Of a stretch of DNA of 64,000 nucleotides, positions 28,505-39,227 are shown in pieces (within the stretch, counting starts at the first letter, position 1; each line of letters begins with the position of its first letter). The notes under the pieces are model-generated. The model was not told the DNA's origin, did no database searches, and saw only the letters and a program-made list of their open reading frames with translations. The translations under genes and the position numbers were made by a program. The stretch is from Bacteroidaceae bacterium (GTDB lineage Bacteria > Bacteroidota > Bacteroidia > Bacteroidales > Bacteroidaceae). The stretch is from NCBI GenBank assembly GCA_024398635.1, contig JAKSIV010000006.1:31769-95768 (forward strand), read 5' to 3'.

Positions 28505-31500
28505 ATGCCTTTCAAAAAAGATACAAAGATCAAGAACAATTTCTCAAAGATAACCATCAGTCTTGCCTCACCCGAGGAGATACTGACTAACTCCAGCGGC
28601 GAGGTACTGAAACCTGAGACCATCAACTACCGCACATACAAGCCCGAGCGCGACGGTCTGTTCTGCGAGCGCATTTTCGGTCCTGTAAAGGATTATGAGT
28701 GCCATTGCGGAAAGTACAAGAGAATCCGTTACAAGGGTATCGTCTGCGAGCGTTGCGGTGTCGAGGTTACTGAGAAAAAGGTGCGTCGTGAGCGTATGGG
28801 CCATATTCAGCTCGTCGTTCCGGTTGCACATATCTGGTATTTCCGTTCACTCCCCAATAAGATCGGTTATCTGCTGGGTATTCCTACCAAGCAGCTTGAT
28901 TCGATCATTTACTACGAGCGTTACATCGTAATCAACAAGGGTGCATGGGAAGATCCTATGGGCGAGACCCGCAAGCCCGAAGATCCCATCCTCCTGACCG
29001 AGGATGAATATCTGGATATTCTGGACAAGCTGCCCAAGGAGAACCAGATGCTCGATGATGACGATCCTCAGAAGTTCGTTGCCAAGATGGGTGCCGAGGC
29101 TATCTATGATCTGCTTTGCAAGCTGGATCTGGACAAGCTCTCATATCAGCTCCGTGAGAAGGCCAACGATGAGAAGACCACCATGCAGCGTAAGACCGAG
29201 GCTCTCAAGCGCCTTCAGATCGTGGAGTCATTCCGTTCATCACGTGAGATCAACCGCCCCGAGTGGATGATCCTCAAGGTTGTTCCGGTTACTCCTCCTG
29301 AACTGCGTCCTCTGGTTCCTCTGGATGGCGGCCGTTTCGCAACTTCTGATTTGAACGAACTCTATCGTAGAGTTATAATACGTAACAACCGTCTTAAGAG
29401 ACTTATTGAGATAAAGGCACCTGAGGTTATTCTGCGTAACGAGAAGCGTATGCTGCAGGAGGCCGTTGACAGCCTGTTTGACAACAGCCGTAAGGCCAGC
29501 GCCGTAAAGAGCGAAGCTAACCGTCCTCTCAAGTCACTCTCTGACTCACTTAAGGGTAAGCAGGGTCGTTTCCGTCAGAACCTGCTCGGTAAGCGTGTCG
29601 ACTACTCAGCACGTTCAGTTATCGTGGTAGGTCCTGAGCTTAAGATGGGTGAGTGCGGTATTCCTAAGCTGATGGCTGCCGAGCTTTACAAGCCTTTCAT
29701 CATCCGCAAGCTCATTGAGCGCGGTATCGTAAAGACCGTAAAGTCTGCCAAGAAGATTGTTGACCGCAAGGATCCTATCGTATGGGATATCCTGGAATAC
29801 GTAATGAAGGGTCACCCAGTTCTCCTGAACCGTGCTCCTACACTGCACCGTCTGGGTATCCAGGCATTTCAGCCCAAGATGATCGAGGGTAAGGCCATTC
29901 AGCTGCACCCGCTGGCATGTACCGCTTTCAACGCCGACTTCGATGGTGACCAGATGGCTGTACACCTCCCGCTCAGCAACGAGGCTATCCTTGAGGCTCA
30001 GATGCTCATGCTCCAGTCTCACAATATTCTGAACCCTGCCAACGGTGCACCTATCACAGTGCCTGCACAGGATATGGTACTTGGTCTGTACTACATCACC
30101 AAGTTGCGTCGTTCAGTAAAGGATGCCGATGGCAACTATATAGAGAAGGTAAAGGGCGAGGGCCTGACATTCTACGGACCCGAAGAGGCTCTTATCGCAT
30201 ATAATGAAGGTAAGGTTGATATCCATGCTGTTGTCAAGGTTATGGTCAATGACGTTGACGAGCAGGGTAGCCCCATCACTCATCTGGTAGAGACATCAGT
30301 AGGTCGTGTTATCGTAAACGAACTGGTACCTGATGAGGTTGGTTACATCAACTACATCATATCAAAGAAGACTTTGCGTGACCTCATCTCGGATGTTATC
30401 AAGAAGGTCGGTGTTGCACGTGCCTGCGAGTTCCTTGACGGAATCAAGAACCTGGGTTACAAGATGGCATTCCAGGGTGGTCTGTCATTCAACCTGAACG
30501 ATATCATCATCCCGAAGGAGAAGCAGGAACTTGTTGCCAAAGGTAATGAGGAAGTCGAAGGTATCATGGCCGAATATAACATGGGTCTTATCACCGATAA
30601 CGAGCGTTACAACAAGGTTATCGATGTATGGACACATGTCAATGAGAATCTGTCAAAGGTTCTTATGAAGACCATCTCAAATGATGACCAGGGCTTCAAC
30701 TCAGTATATATGATGCTTGATTCCGGTGCCCGTGGATCTAAGGAACAGATCCGTCAGCTCTCCGGTATGCGTGGTCTGATGGCCAAGCCTCAGAAAGCCG
30801 GTGCCGAGGGTGCACAGATCATTGAGAACCCGATTCTTTCTAACTTTAAGGAGGGTCTGTCCGTGCTGGAGTACTTCATCTCTACACACGGTGCCCGTAA
30901 GGGTCTTGCCGATACCGCTCTTAAGACTGCCGATGCCGGTTATCTGACACGTCGTCTTGTTGACGTATCACATGACGTGATCATCACCGAGGAGGACTGC
31001 GGCACACTGCGTGGTCTGGTCTGCACCGCCCTTAAGGAGAATGAAGAGGTTGTTGCATCACTCTATGGGCGTATCCTGGGTCGTGTATCAGTACACGATG
31101 TTATCCATCCTACCACCGGTGAACTTCTGGTTGCCGACGGTGAGATGATTACCGAGGAGATTGCCAAGAAGATTGATGAGTCACCTATCGAGAGCGTCGA
31201 GATACGTTCAGTGCTCACCTGCGAGAGCAAGCGTGGCGTTTGCGCCAAGTGCTACGGACGTAACCTGGCAACAGGACGTCTGGTTGAGAAGGGTGAAGCC
31301 GTGGGCGTTATCGCTGCCCAGTCAATCGGTGAGCCTGGTACTCAGTTGACACTGCGTACATTCCACGCCGGTGGTACCGCATCGAACATTGCCGCCAACT
31401 CAGGCCTGACAGCCAAGTATGACTGCCGCATTGAGTTTGAGGAGGTTCGTACTGTCGATGCCATGGATGAAGGCAAGAAGATACAGATTGTTGTAGGTCG

Positions 31501-32845
31501 TCTGGGTGAGGTGAAGTTCATTGACGAGAATACAGGCATAGCCCTATCAACCCACAACCTGCCTTACGGTTCAAAGCTCTATGTAAAGAGTGGTGCCGTA
31601 GTCAAGAAGGGTGACCAGATTGCAACATGGGATCCTTTCAATGCCCTCATCATCACTGAGGTTGCCGGTAAGGTGAAACTGACAGATGTCATTGCTAACG
31701 TAACATATAAGATTGAATCTGATGAGGCTACCGGCCTTGAGGAAATAATCATCACTGAAACCAAGGATAGAACCAAGATTCCTTCGGCCGACATCATCGG
31801 TCCTAAGGGAGAGGTGCTGCGTTCTTACAACCTGCCTGTAGGCGGTCACGTGGTTATCAAGGATGGTCAGGAACTCGCAGCCGGCGATATCCTTGTCAAG
31901 ATTCCGCGCGTTCAGGGTAAGGCTGGTGATATCACCGGTGGTCTGCCTCGTGTTACAGAGCTGTTCGAGGCCCGTAACCCGTCCAACCCCGCAGTGGTAT
32001 CAGAAATCGATGGTACCGTTCATATGGGTAAGATCAAGCGTGGTAACCGTGAGATCTCTGTCGTATCACGTACCGACGATGAGCGCAAGTATCTGGTTGC
32101 CCTGTCCAAGCAGATTCTGGTACAGGAGGGTGACTATGTACGTGCAGGAACACCGCTTTCAGACGGTGCCATCACACCGAGCGATATCCTTGCCATCAAG
32201 GGTCCCACCGCTGTACAGGAGTATATCGTGAACGAGGTTCAGGATGTATACCGTCTGCAGGGTGTGAAGATCAATGATAAGCACTTTGAGATTATCGTTC
32301 GCCAGATGATGCGTAAGGTTGAGATCGACGAGCCGGGCGATACCCGCTTCCTTGCACAGCAGGTTGTTGACAAGCTGGAGTTCATGGAGGAGAATGACCG
32401 CATCTGGGGTAAGTATGTCGTTACTGATCCGGGTGACTCAGAGAACCTCTTTGCAGGCCAGATGGTAACCGCACGCAAGCTCCGTGATGAGAACTCACAG
32501 CTTAAGCGTAAGGACCTTAAGCTGGTTCAGGCACAGGAGGCACGTCCTGCTACCTCAACTCAGATTCTGCAGGGTATCACACGTGCTGCTCTGGCTACTC
32601 AGAGCTTCATGTCGGCTGCATCATTCCAGGAGACCACAAAGGTTCTGAACGAGGCTGCCATCAACGGAAAGAGCGACAGTCTGCTCGGTATGAAGGAGAA
32701 TGTTATCTGCGGTCATCTGATTCCTGCCGGTACCGGTCTTAGGGAGTTCGATAAGATTATCGTAGGAGACAAGGAGGAGTACGAGCGCCTTCAGGCTTCC
32801 CGTAACAACTTCCTTGACATGGATCTCCCCACAAGAGAAAATTGA
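28505..32845 (+). CDS. rpoC: RNA polymerase subunit beta'
   Basis: 1446 residues, full length. N-terminal zinc-binding cysteines (CHCGKYKRI and [21 protein letters not shown]), the catalytic magnesium loop [16 protein letters not shown], the bridge and trigger helix segment ([23 protein letters not shown]), the second zinc motif ([16 protein letters not shown]) and C-terminal omega-contact region. It is the last gene of the block and is followed by a strong terminator. Confidence 0.99.
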   Translation: MPFKKDTKIKNNFSKITISLASPEEILTNSSGEVLKPETINYRTYKPERDGLFCERIFGPVKDYECHCGKYKRIRYKGIVCERCGVEVTEKKVRRERMGHIQLVVPVAHIWYFRSLPNKIGYLLGIPTKQLDSIIYYERYIVINKGAWEDPMGETRKPEDPILLTEDEYLDILDKLPKENQMLDDDDPQKFVAKMGAEAIYDLLCKLDLDKLSYQLREKANDEKTTMQRKTEALKRLQIVESFRSSREINRPEWMILKVVPVTPPELRPLVPLDGGRFATSDLNELYRRVIIRNNRLKRLIEIKAPEVILRNEKRMLQEAVDSLFDNSRKASAVKSEANRPLKSLSDSLKGKQGRFRQNLLGKRVDYSARSVIVVGPELKMGECGIPKLMAAELYKPFIIRKLIERGIVKTVKSAKKIVDRKDPIVWDILEYVMKGHPVLLNRAPTLHRLGIQAFQPKMIEGKAIQLHPLACTAFNADFDGDQMAVHLPLSNEAILEAQMLMLQSHNILNPANGAPITVPAQDMVLGLYYITKLRRSVKDADGNYIEKVKGEGLTFYGPEEALIAYNEGKVDIHAVVKVMVNDVDEQGSPITHLVETSVGRVIVNELVPDEVGYINYIISKKTLRDLISDVIKKVGVARACEFLDGIKNLGYKMAFQGGLSFNLNDIIIPKEKQELVAKGNEEVEGIMAEYNMGLITDNERYNKVIDVWTHVNENLSKVLMKTISNDDQGFNSVYMMLDSGARGSKEQIRQLSGMRGLMAKPQKAGAEGAQIIENPILSNFKEGLSVLEYFISTHGARKGLADTALKTADAGYLTRRLVDVSHDVIITEEDCGTLRGLVCTALKENEEVVASLYGRILGRVSVHDVIHPTTGELLVADGEMITEEIAKKIDESPIESVEIRSVLTCESKRGVCAKCYGRNLATGRLVEKGEAVGVIAAQSIGEPGTQLTLRTFHAGGTASNIAANSGLTAKYDCRIEFEEVRTVDAMDEGKKIQIVVGRLGEVKFIDENTGIALSTHNLPYGSKLYVKSGAVVKKGDQIATWDPFNALIITEVAGKVKLTDVIANVTYKIESDEATGLEEIIITETKDRTKIPSADIIGPKGEVLRSYNLPVGGHVVIKDGQELAAGDILVKIPRVQGKAGDITGGLPRVTELFEARNPSNPAVVSEIDGTVHMGKIKRGNREISVVSRTDDERKYLVALSKQILVQEGDYVRAGTPLSDGAITPSDILAIKGPTAVQEYIVNEVQDVYRLQGVKINDKHFEIIVRQMMRKVEIDEPGDTRFLAQQVVDKLEFMEENDRIWGKYVVTDPGDSENLFAGQMVTARKLRDENSQLKRKDLKLVQAQEARPATSTQILQGITRAALATQSFMSAASFQETTKVLNEAAINGKSDSLLGMKENVICGHLIPAGTGLREFDKIIVGDKEEYERLQASRNNFLDMDLPTREN

Positions 32846-32859
32846 TTAGACTTGATAGA

Positions 32860-32903
32860 AGAAAGGGGTGGCCGCTGAGTCGGTCACCCCTTTCTGTTTT
32901 TTT
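32860..32903 (+). terminator. Rho-independent terminator of rpoBC
   Basis: AGAAAGGGGTGGCC pairs with GGTCACCCCTTTCT (13 of 14), followed by GTTTTTTT. It ends the whole rightward translation/transcription block. Confidence 0.93.
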
Positions 32904-32959
32904 AATGGGTTTATAGCGTTTTTTTAACCTCACTTACGCTCTTCCCTAAAATTTTTAGT

Positions 32960-32967
32960 TATATTTG
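32960..32967 (+). promoter_or_regulatory. -7 box upstream of the small secreted protein at 33004
   Basis: TATATTTG matches TAnnTTTG 37 bases before the ATG. A clear -33 box is not seen. Confidence 0.5.
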
Positions 32968-33003
32968 CAACATCAATAGTTCAACCTTATATTAATCGTG
33001 TAT

Positions 33004-33411
33004 ATGAAAAAAGAAAATCTGAGGATCAACTCCTCAAAGTGTTTGCATCGTCTTGTTTGCTGTGCATCCCTCCTGTTTTTAACCGTATGTCTCAGCACCA
33101 ATGTATCGGCCAGAAAGGACAAGGCAGATCAGAGTGTTGTCAAAAGAGGTGAGATGATAATGGGTACTGTAATTGACGTCAATGAGAATCCCGTAACAGA
33201 GATCAAGGTTCTGGAATCCACAAAGGAGGACAGAGTCATGACTTTTGCCACTACCGATGCCAACGGAGACTTTGCTTTAAAGGTATACGACCCCAGTGAC
33301 AGTATCAAGATCAAGGTAAAAGGATATAAGAACGTAGCCCTTCCGATAAATCAGAAGTTTTACAGCATCAAGCTGGAACCTATTCCGGCTGGTGAGGAAA
33401 AGGATGACTGA
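33004..33411 (+). CDS. Secreted carboxypeptidase-regulatory-like domain protein
   Basis: About 135 residues. A long signal sequence (basic N-terminus, then CLHRLVCCASLLFLTVCLSTNVSA) is followed by one beta-sandwich of the CarboxypepD_reg-like type: GEMIMGTVIDVNENPVTEIKVLE, FATTDANGDFALKV, SIKIKVKGYKNVALPI. In Bacteroidota this domain usually starts TonB-dependent receptors, but here it stands alone with a short acidic tail. The exact role is unknown. The ATG at 33004 is preferred to the GTG six bases earlier. It ends 3 bases before the convergent ugd stop. Confidence 0.8.
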   Translation: MKKENLRINSSKCLHRLVCCASLLFLTVCLSTNVSARKDKADQSVVKRGEMIMGTVIDVNENPVTEIKVLESTKEDRVMTFATTDANGDFALKVYDPSDSIKIKVKGYKNVALPINQKFYSIKLEPIPAGEEKDD

Positions 33412-33414
33412 TTA

Positions 33415-34686
33415 TCAGTCGCGACGGAAAAGGTCACGTGTGTAGACCTTATCCTGTACATCATCAAGACAAGCGTCGTAGCGGTTTGCAATAATTGAAT
33501 CGCAGCGGCGCTTGAACTCTTTCAGGTCATTAACAACTTCGCTGCCAAAGAATGTCTCACCATCCTTGAGGGTGGGCTCGTAGATTATGACCTTTGCACC
33601 TTTTGCCTTGACGCGTTTCATTACGCCTTGTATGGAGCTCTGACGGAAGTTATCTGAGTTAGACTTCATGGTAAGTCGGTATACGCCTACGGTGATAACC
33701 TTCTCGGATGCCTCATTCCATGTGCTGTTGGCTGTGTAATAACCGGCTTTCTCCAGAACACGGTCGGCAATGAAATCCTTGCGGGTACGGTTGCTGTCTA
33801 CAATAGCCTGGATAAGGTTCTCCGGTACATCATTGTAATTGGCCAGAAGCTGCTTGGTGTCTTTAGGCAGGCAATAGCCTCCATAACCGAATGAAGGGTT
33901 GTTGTAATGGTTGCCTATGCGGGGATCAAGTCCTACACCGTCTATAATGGCGCGGGTATCCAGACCCTTCATTTCGGCGTATGTGTCAAGTTCGTTGAAG
34001 AAACTTACGCGCAGTGCCAGATAGGTGTTCGCAAACAGTTTTACGGCCTCGGCCTCGGTGGTTCCCATATAAAGGGTATCGATATTCTCCTTGATGGCGC
34101 CTTCCTGCAACAGGCGGGCAAACGTATGGGCAGCCTCCTCAAGACGCGGTACTTTTTTGTCGAATCCAACGATGATTCTGGACGGATAAAGGTTATCATA
34201 CAGAGCCTTGCTTTCACGCAGGAACTCGGGGGCAAATATGATATTCGGTACAACCACCTTCATCGTACCGTCCTGCAGACGCTCACGGTAGGAGAACTTT
34301 TCACGGACACTTTCAGTGTATCCTACGGGTATGGTTGACTTGATTACCATTATGGCATCGGGATTGACCTTGAGCACCAGGTCTATTACCTCCTCAACAT
34401 GACTCGTATCAAAGAAATTCTTCTTGCTGTCATAGTTGGTGGGAGCGGCTATTACAACAAAATCAGCGTCAGAATAGGCCTTTTCGCCGTCTAATGTGGC
34501 GGTCAGGTCCAATTTCTTTTCGGCCAGATACTGCTCGATGTAATCATCCTGGATGGGCGATTTACGATTGTTTATGAGATCAACTTTTTCCTTTACCACA
34601 TCAACGGCAGTGACATGGTTCTTCTGTGCCAGCAATGTGGCCAGTGACAGTCCTACATAACCTGTTCCTGCAACTGCAATCTTCAT
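33415..34686 (-). CDS. ugd: UDP-glucose/nucleotide-sugar 6-dehydrogenase
   Basis: A 423-residue NAD-dependent dehydrogenase of the UDP-glucose/GDP-mannose family that makes a uronic acid sugar nucleotide for surface polysaccharide. Seen: N-terminal Rossmann fold [47 protein letters not shown], the central helix with [16 protein letters not shown], and the catalytic cysteine in [18 protein letters not shown]-glucose is the likeliest substrate (YPSRIIVG and overall length agree) but other nucleotide sugars are possible. It follows a UpxY-like antiterminator by 13 bases, with no other polysaccharide gene next to it. Confidence 0.9.
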   Translation of the reverse strand: MKIAVAGTGYVGLSLATLLAQKNHVTAVDVVKEKVDLINNRKSPIQDDYIEQYLAEKKLDLTATLDGEKAYSDADFVVIAAPTNYDSKKNFFDTSHVEEVIDLVLKVNPDAIMVIKSTIPVGYTESVREKFSYRERLQDGTMKVVVPNIIFAPEFLRESKALYDNLYPSRIIVGFDKKVPRLEEAAHTFARLLQEGAIKENIDTLYMGTTEAEAVKLFANTYLALRVSFFNELDTYAEMKGLDTRAIIDGVGLDPRIGNHYNNPSFGYGGYCLPKDTKQLLANYNDVPENLIQAIVDSNRTRKDFIADRVLEKAGYYTANSTWNEASEKVITVGVYRLTMKSNSDNFRQSSIQGVMKRVKAKGAKVIIYEPTLKDGETFFGSEVVNDLKEFKRRCDSIIANRYDACLDDVQDKVYTRDLFRRD

Positions 34687-34699
34687 AACCGTATTATGT

Positions 34700-35251
34700 T
34701 TAATTTTCTATCATTTCAATGTAGGAAAGCGGCAGTTCTATCCAGGCAGAGCCCAAAACACCCAATCCTACGGCAATACATTTCTTGCTTGAAACCTCAA
34801 TAAGCTCACACTCCTTGTCCATAAGCGGTCCGCATTTGACGCGCACACGGTCACCGGGTGAAAACATATTGGAGTCAATTATTACGGGATTATCCTCATA
34901 CTCCACCATCTTGCGGAATATCTCCAGGTCCTTTTCCCTGATGACAGCCGGCAATTTGAGATTATGGTCCATCATGAAGTGAGTGATGCTGCGGACATTC
35001 TCAAGTATCCCGACCCTTTCATTGTTCTTGCAATGAATGAAAATGTATCTGGGCAGGAGAAGCACCTGGACTTTCTTTGTCCTGTCGCTCCACTTACGCT
35101 TTACGGTCTGTTGAGGCAGAAAATACTCTACACCCATCTGTTTCAGCAGATCGGCAGCCTTCCACTCATGGCAGTGTTTTACCCTGCCGATGAACCATTG
35201 TGGGCTGACGTAAAAATCCGGTATCTCTGTTCCGACAGGGAAAAGCGGCAT
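34700..35251 (-). CDS. UpxY/NusG-like transcription antiterminator
   Basis: A 183-residue NusG paralogue: N-terminal NGN-like domain ([51 protein letters not shown]) and a C-terminal KOW-like domain ([24 protein letters not shown]). This is the UpxY family, which in Bacteroides lets RNA polymerase read through the leader of its own capsular polysaccharide operon. The ATG at 35251 is chosen because AAGGAGA lies a proper distance before it; an upstream in-frame start (35299) would sit within the promoter region. Here only ugd follows, so it looks like an orphan or the remnant of a larger polysaccharide locus. Confidence 0.82.
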   Translation of the reverse strand: MPLFPVGTEIPDFYVSPQWFIGRVKHCHEWKAADLLKQMGVEYFLPQQTVKRKWSDRTKKVQVLLLPRYIFIHCKNNERVGILENVRSITHFMMDHNLKLPAVIREKDLEIFRKMVEYEDNPVIIDSNMFSPGDRVRVKCGPLMDKECELIEVSSKKCIAVGLGVLGSAWIELPLSYIEMIEN

Positions 35252-35276
35252 AAGGTCTCCTTGGTTTGCTTTAACG

Positions 35277-35284
35277 CAAAGATA
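35277..35284 (-). promoter_or_regulatory. -7 box for upxY-like/ugd
   Basis: The minus strand reads TATCTTTG, an exact consensus match, 26 bases before the ATG at 35251. This supports the shorter start. Confidence 0.55.
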
Positions 35285-35307
35285 GATGATTTGTGACAAA
35301 AATAGGC

Positions 35308-35315
35308 TACCTTTG
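35308..35315 (+). promoter_or_regulatory. -7 box for the peptidyl-prolyl isomerase gene
   Basis: TACCTTTG matches TAnnTTTG 20 bases before the ATG at 35336. It is divergent from, and close to, the upxY promoter. Confidence 0.5.
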
Positions 35316-35335
35316 TGAGAAAGAAACTTATCAAA

Positions 35336-36181
35336 ATGAAATACAAACTTATAGCACTGATTCTGATGGCAGCAACAATCAATTCATGTGGAGCCGGTTC
35401 TTCTCAGAACGCAAAGGCACAGTCCGCTGAGAATGAGACCAAGGTCCTTATTAAGACTAGTGTAGGTGACATTACCATCAAACTTTACAATGAGACTCCC
35501 CAGCACAGGGACAATTTCATAAAGCTTGTCGAGGAGCATTATTATGACAGCATACTGTTCCATCGCGTAATCAAGGACTTTATGGTACAGGCCGGAGATC
35601 CTGAATCCAAGAATGCCGAGAAATATGCGCAGCTGGGTTCCGGCGGCCCCGGATATACTATCCCTGCCGAATTCGTATACCCCAAGTATTTCCACAAACG
35701 CGGCGCTCTGAGCGCAGCCCGTCAGGCCGATCAGGTAAATCCTGAACGTAAGTCATCCGGTTCACAGTTTTATATCGTTACCGGAAAGAAGTACGGCAAA
35801 TATGACCTGCAGGATCTGGAAACTCAGCTCCGTCAAAGGCAGGGTCAGGGAATCTTTGACAGGTTGGTTGCCCAGAACAGGGATTCAATCATGAATCTTC
35901 AGTTGGCAGGAGATAACGACGGTCTTATGAAACTGCAGGAGGAGCTCAACGCCAAGACTAACAGGATGATCAGCGAGCAGGGACCCTTCAAGTTCACCCA
36001 GGAGCAGGTTGAAGCTTACATGAGTGTGGGTGGCACACCATTCCTGGACAATGACTATACCGTATTCGGTGAGGTTATAGACGGCATGAAGACCGTTGAT
36101 AAGATAGAGTCTGCCGGCACGGATATGAATGACCGCCCGCGTAAGGATATCAGGATTATTTCAATGGAAATCATCAAATAA
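35336..36181 (+). CDS. Cyclophilin-type peptidyl-prolyl isomerase lipoprotein
   Basis: About 281 residues. A lipoprotein signal ends at Cys18 (ATINSC), so it sits in an envelope membrane facing the periplasm. The cyclophilin core is clear: VLIKTSVGDITIKLYNETPQHRDNF, SILFHRVIKDFMVQAGDP, GALSAARQ, SSGSQFYIVTGK, LDNDYTVFGEVIDGM. A charged, helical insert of about 80 residues (roughly 160-235) lies between the SQFYIV strand and the last strand; related Bacteroidota enzymes have it too. It likely assists folding of exported proteins. The start at 35336 gives a proper lipobox. The broken phosphatase gene follows by 15 bases. Confidence 0.9.
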   Translation: MKYKLIALILMAATINSCGAGSSQNAKAQSAENETKVLIKTSVGDITIKLYNETPQHRDNFIKLVEEHYYDSILFHRVIKDFMVQAGDPESKNAEKYAQLGSGGPGYTIPAEFVYPKYFHKRGALSAARQADQVNPERKSSGSQFYIVTGKKYGKYDLQDLETQLRQRQGQGIFDRLVAQNRDSIMNLQLAGDNDGLMKLQEELNAKTNRMISEQGPFKFTQEQVEAYMSVGGTPFLDNDYTVFGEVIDGMKTVDKIESAGTDMNDRPRKDIRIISMEIIK

Positions 36182-36196
36182 GAAAAGGATGACATT

Positions 36197-37596
36197 ATGA
36201 AAAGGAAAGTCACGTTACTTATGGCCATGATGCTGTTGGTATTTACTGCATCGGCCAAGAAAGGACCCAAGTATGTGTTTTATTTTATAGGTGATGGAAT
36301 GGGCACAAATCAGGTCATGGGTGTCCAGTATTATCTTCAGGACATTGAAGGCCAGTACGGATACAAACCTCTTTGCTTTACACAATTTCCGTATGCAGGA
36401 CTTGTAGTTACCTATTCCGCAAACAGTGATGTTACCGACAGTTCCGCTGCAGGAACAGCATTGGCTTCGGGACAGAAAACCGATAATAATGTTCTGGGTC
36501 TTCTGCCCGACAGGGAGACTCCGGTGGTAACCATAGCTGAGATGGCCCACAAGAAGGGAATACGTGTGGCTATAGGAACATCCTGTTCTGTTGACCACGC
36601 CACTCCCGGCAGCTTTTTCGGACACACCCGTCATCGCAATATGTATCACCAGATAGGTACCCAACTGAGCGAATCAGGATTCGAGTTCTTTGGTGGTGCG
36701 CAGTTCCGTGCCCCGATGGCCAGGGACAGCAGTGACATAGGCAACTACGCTTAGGCTGAACAGGCAGGTTATACCGTCATCAGAGGATATGACGAGTATA
36801 AGGAGAAGGCCGCATCCACCGATAAAATCATCCTTTTTGACAAGCAGCCCAAGAGCGACAATGCCTTGGCATATGCAATAGACCGCAAGGAGGGTGATCT
36901 GAAACTCTCGGAGATAACAGAGGCTGCCATAGACTATATGATGAAAGATCCCAAGAGGGTTTCTTCATGATGATGGAAGGAGGCCGTATCGACAATGCAT
37001 GCCATGCCAATGACCCCGGCGCATACATCCAGGAGATGCTTGATTTTGATGAGGCGATAAAAGTGGCCTATGACTTCTACCTCAGGCATAAGAAAGAGAC
37101 TCTGATTGTCATCACCGCAGATCATGAGACCGGAGGTTTGGGACTCACGGCAGGTGATTACAAGACAAATCTTAAGGTGTTGCAGTACCAGAAGATGAGT
37201 AAGGGTGCTTTCAGCGCACATCTGGAGCAGATGGGTCGCGAGATAGGTGATATCCTTACCTGGGATGAAGTGCAGGAGGAGCTCAAGAAATGCTTTGGTT
37301 TCTGGGATACCGTAGAACTTACGGACAAGCAGACCGACCGTCTGAGAAGCGTCTATGTAGAGACATTCGGAATGGGTCCCGGTGAACTCAAGGATGGAGA
37401 GTACTTTGAGGTTGACCGCCTTACAGATGAAGCTGCCCGCATAATGACCGAGGCCGCACAGATAAGCTGGGCTGCCGGATGCCATTCAGGTAGTTTCGTT
37501 CCGGTATTTGCCGTCGGCGCCGGTGCGGATCAGTTCACCGGACAGATAAACAACACCGAAATCCCGATGAAAATCAAGAAACTTGCAGGATATTGA
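36197..37596 (+). pseudogene. Alkaline phosphatase gene with a nonsense codon and a frameshift
   Basis: The intact protein would be about 465 residues: signal peptide (KRKVTLLMAMMLLVFTASA), metal-binding FIGDGMGTNQV, nucleophile in DSSAAGTALASGQKTDNN, later metal ligands in EGGRIDNACHAND, TADHETGG and the late His in CHSGSFVP. Two lesions break it. A TAG at 36752-36754 interrupts an otherwise conserved frame (DIGNYA then AEQAGYTVIRGYDEY). A missing G in the GGG run near 36957-36959 shifts the frame: adding one G restores KRGFFMMMEGGRID. With both lesions no full enzyme can be made. If the assembly is from mixed DNA, sequencing error is possible, but two separate faults make decay more likely. 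Confidence 0.88.
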
Positions 37597-38304
37597 TTAC
37601 CTGAAATCAAGATAGGGCAATAGTATATTCAGGTCCTGGGCAGTAAATTCTTCCAAAAAGGAGAGCTGCTCGGGACCTGTTATTTTACCCCGTTCCCGGC
37701 GGAACTCTACGATGGCCCTGGCCTGATAGAAGTTCAGATAGGGATGACGCCGCAGTTCAGCGACAGTTTCATGATTGACCAGTATCCGTCTCAATGGTAC
37801 GGTATCAACGATAATGAACCATTTCATCAGCGAATCTGGCAGGCCGTTTATCTCCGTTAGCTGAGATGTTCGGGTATATCCTCCCAGTTGCTCCCTGTAT
37901 GTGATGATCTTTGAGGCAAAATAAGGACCGATACCCGGAAGTTTAATCAGATCGGTGCTGTCCAGCATATTGAGGTCAAGAGGTGATTCAGGCCTTGTCT
38001 TTGAAGGGTTGTGACCCGTCCTGACGCTGTCCTGATGACTGTTGTATCTGTAGACGGTATCTTTTATATAGATTCTTTTTGTGCGGACTATGGTACGTAT
38101 GGTGTCTTTTACGCGTGGCGGCGCATATCGTTTCTGATATGCCGGGGTATCCGAAACGAGAGATATGGTATCATTTTCTATTCGGGCTTTTTCAATCATT
38201 CCTTGTCGTATGTGGCTTACGGTATTTGCTCCTACTATAACGGCCAACAGCAATAATGCGACAATCCTGTCATTACGGTTGAAATAGAAGTGGTCTTTAG
38301 ACAT
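37597..38304 (-). CDS. ComEA-like helix-hairpin-helix protein
   Basis: A 235-residue protein with a cytoplasmic start, one membrane anchor (RIVALLLLAVIVGANTV), a basic and Thr-rich linker (about 55-105), then two helix-hairpin-helix units: LDLNMLDSTDLIKLPGIGPYFASKIITYREQLGGY and, C-terminal, AELRRHPYLNFYQARAIVEFRRERGKI. ComEA homologues bind incoming double-stranded DNA in the periplasm. With dprA elsewhere in the window this hints at part of a DNA-uptake set, but Bacteroidota keep such proteins without known competence. It ends directly against the phosphatase pseudogene. Confidence 0.82.
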   Translation of the reverse strand: MSKDHFYFNRNDRIVALLLLAVIVGANTVSHIRQGMIEKARIENDTISLVSDTPAYQKRYAPPRVKDTIRTIVRTKRIYIKDTVYRYNSHQDSVRTGHNPSKTRPESPLDLNMLDSTDLIKLPGIGPYFASKIITYREQLGGYTRTSQLTEINGLPDSLMKWFIIVDTVPLRRILVNHETVAELRRHPYLNFYQARAIVEFRRERGKITGPEQLSFLEEFTAQDLNILLPYLDFR

Positions 38305-38324
38305 CGTGTTATGGTATAATTGGT

Positions 38325-38332
38325 TAATTTTG
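38325..38332 (+). promoter_or_regulatory. -7 box immediately before vanZ-like start
   Basis: TAATTTTG ends only 4 bases before the ATG at 38337. If used, transcription would begin at or next to the start codon, giving a leaderless mRNA. Confidence 0.45.
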
Positions 38333-38336
38333 CATC

Positions 38337-38744
38337 ATGATAAACTTTATAAGGAAATACCCGCTTTCCCTATTGGTGATTCTCACCATACTGTTCCTCT
38401 CACTCTTTAATCCTCCAAAGACCAGGTTGAACGACGTTACCAATATCGATAAGATAGTTCACGTCTGCATGTATGGAGGTCTGGAGCTGGTAATCTGGAT
38501 AGAGTATCTGCGTCATCACTCAAATCTGAACTGGGTCAAGATTCTGGTGCTTGGAATAATCGCTCCTATAATGCTTGGAGGTTTATTGGAGCTTGCTCAG
38601 ATGTATCTGACTCAAAAGAGGAGCGGTGAGTGGGCTGATTTGATAGCCGATGCCGCCGGAGTATTGATTGGTGCGGCTGTGGGTTACTTTGCCATACAGA
38701 CAATCTTCAGAAGCGGTAATCACTTCTTCTCCCAGGTAGTATAA
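38337..38744 (+). CDS. VanZ-like membrane protein
   Basis: A 135-residue membrane protein with four hydrophobic helices: PLSLLVILTILFLSLF, the DKIVHVCMYGGLELVIWIEYL segment, ILVLGIIAPIMLGGLLELAQMY, and the last helix after WADLIADAAGVLIGAAVGYFA. The H...E pattern (DKIVH and LLELAQ) and the final AD..A..G motif are typical of the VanZ family, first known from teicoplanin resistance but in most bacteria of unknown function. No van genes are nearby. Its last 25 bases overlap the end of the convergent CYTH gene. Confidence 0.82.
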   Translation: MINFIRKYPLSLLVILTILFLSLFNPPKTRLNDVTNIDKIVHVCMYGGLELVIWIEYLRHHSNLNWVKILVLGIIAPIMLGGLLELAQMYLTQKRSGEWADLIADAAGVLIGAAVGYFAIQTIFRSGNHFFSQVV

Positions 38745-39199
38745 GGATTGGTGGCCAGGTAAGCGTTGTAATAACGGTGGTCACCTGTTACCTCCTTGCC
38801 GATGAAATCAGGCTTGATAAAAGTCTCGCCTTCTGAGCCGAGTTCAACTTCGGCCATGACAAGACCTTCGTTTTCACCATGGAATTCATCCACCTCAAAC
38901 ACATGAGGTCCGCTGTGAACCAGGTAACGTCGTTTCTCTATTGCGCCGCTTTGGTGGAGCTCAAAAAGCTCACGGGCCTCTTCTACTGTAATCAGGTGAT
39001 TCCACTCGTAACGGCTCATGCCTTTGCTGTCTGAAGGACCTTTGATGGTCAGGATGGCCTCTTTGTCCGTAATACGTACACGCACGGAACGACCGTTCTC
39101 GTGGGCGATGTAGCCCTGGAGAATGTCATAATGGCTGAATGCCTGAGTACGATAAGAGTCGTTCTTGACAAGGAATTTACGTTCAATTTCGATGGACAT
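38720..39199 (-). CDS. CYTH domain protein (triphosphatase-like)
   Basis: A 159-residue single-domain CYTH protein. The defining N-terminal ExExK motif is present (IEIERKFLV). Charged beta-strands follow that would form the tunnel: SVRVRITDKEAILTIKGPS, IEKRRYLV, VFEVDEFHGENEGLVMAEVEL. Relatives cleave inorganic or thiamine triphosphate; a few make cyclic AMP. Short bacterial proteins of this length are most often triphosphatases, which is an inference here. It follows prfB by 28 bases and is probably the last gene of that operon. Confidence 0.85.
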   Translation of the reverse strand: MSIEIERKFLVKNDSYRTQAFSHYDILQGYIAHENGRSVRVRITDKEAILTIKGPSDSKGMSRYEWNHLITVEEARELFELHQSGAIEKRRYLVHSGPHVFEVDEFHGENEGLVMAEVELGSEGETFIKPDFIGKEVTGDHRYYNAYLATNPYTTWEKK

Positions 39200-39227
39200 A
39201 GTATTAGTGTTTTAGAATTATTGGAAA

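Noticed and set aside
35251..35299. Longer start of the UpxY-like protein at 35299
   Set aside because: The extra 16 residues would overlap the -7 box region, and a good ribosome site precedes the ATG at 35251.
36752..36754. TAG in the phosphatase gene as a recoded (sense) codon
   Set aside because: TAG ends dprA normally in this window and a second lesion (frameshift) follows, so pseudogenisation explains it better than recoding.
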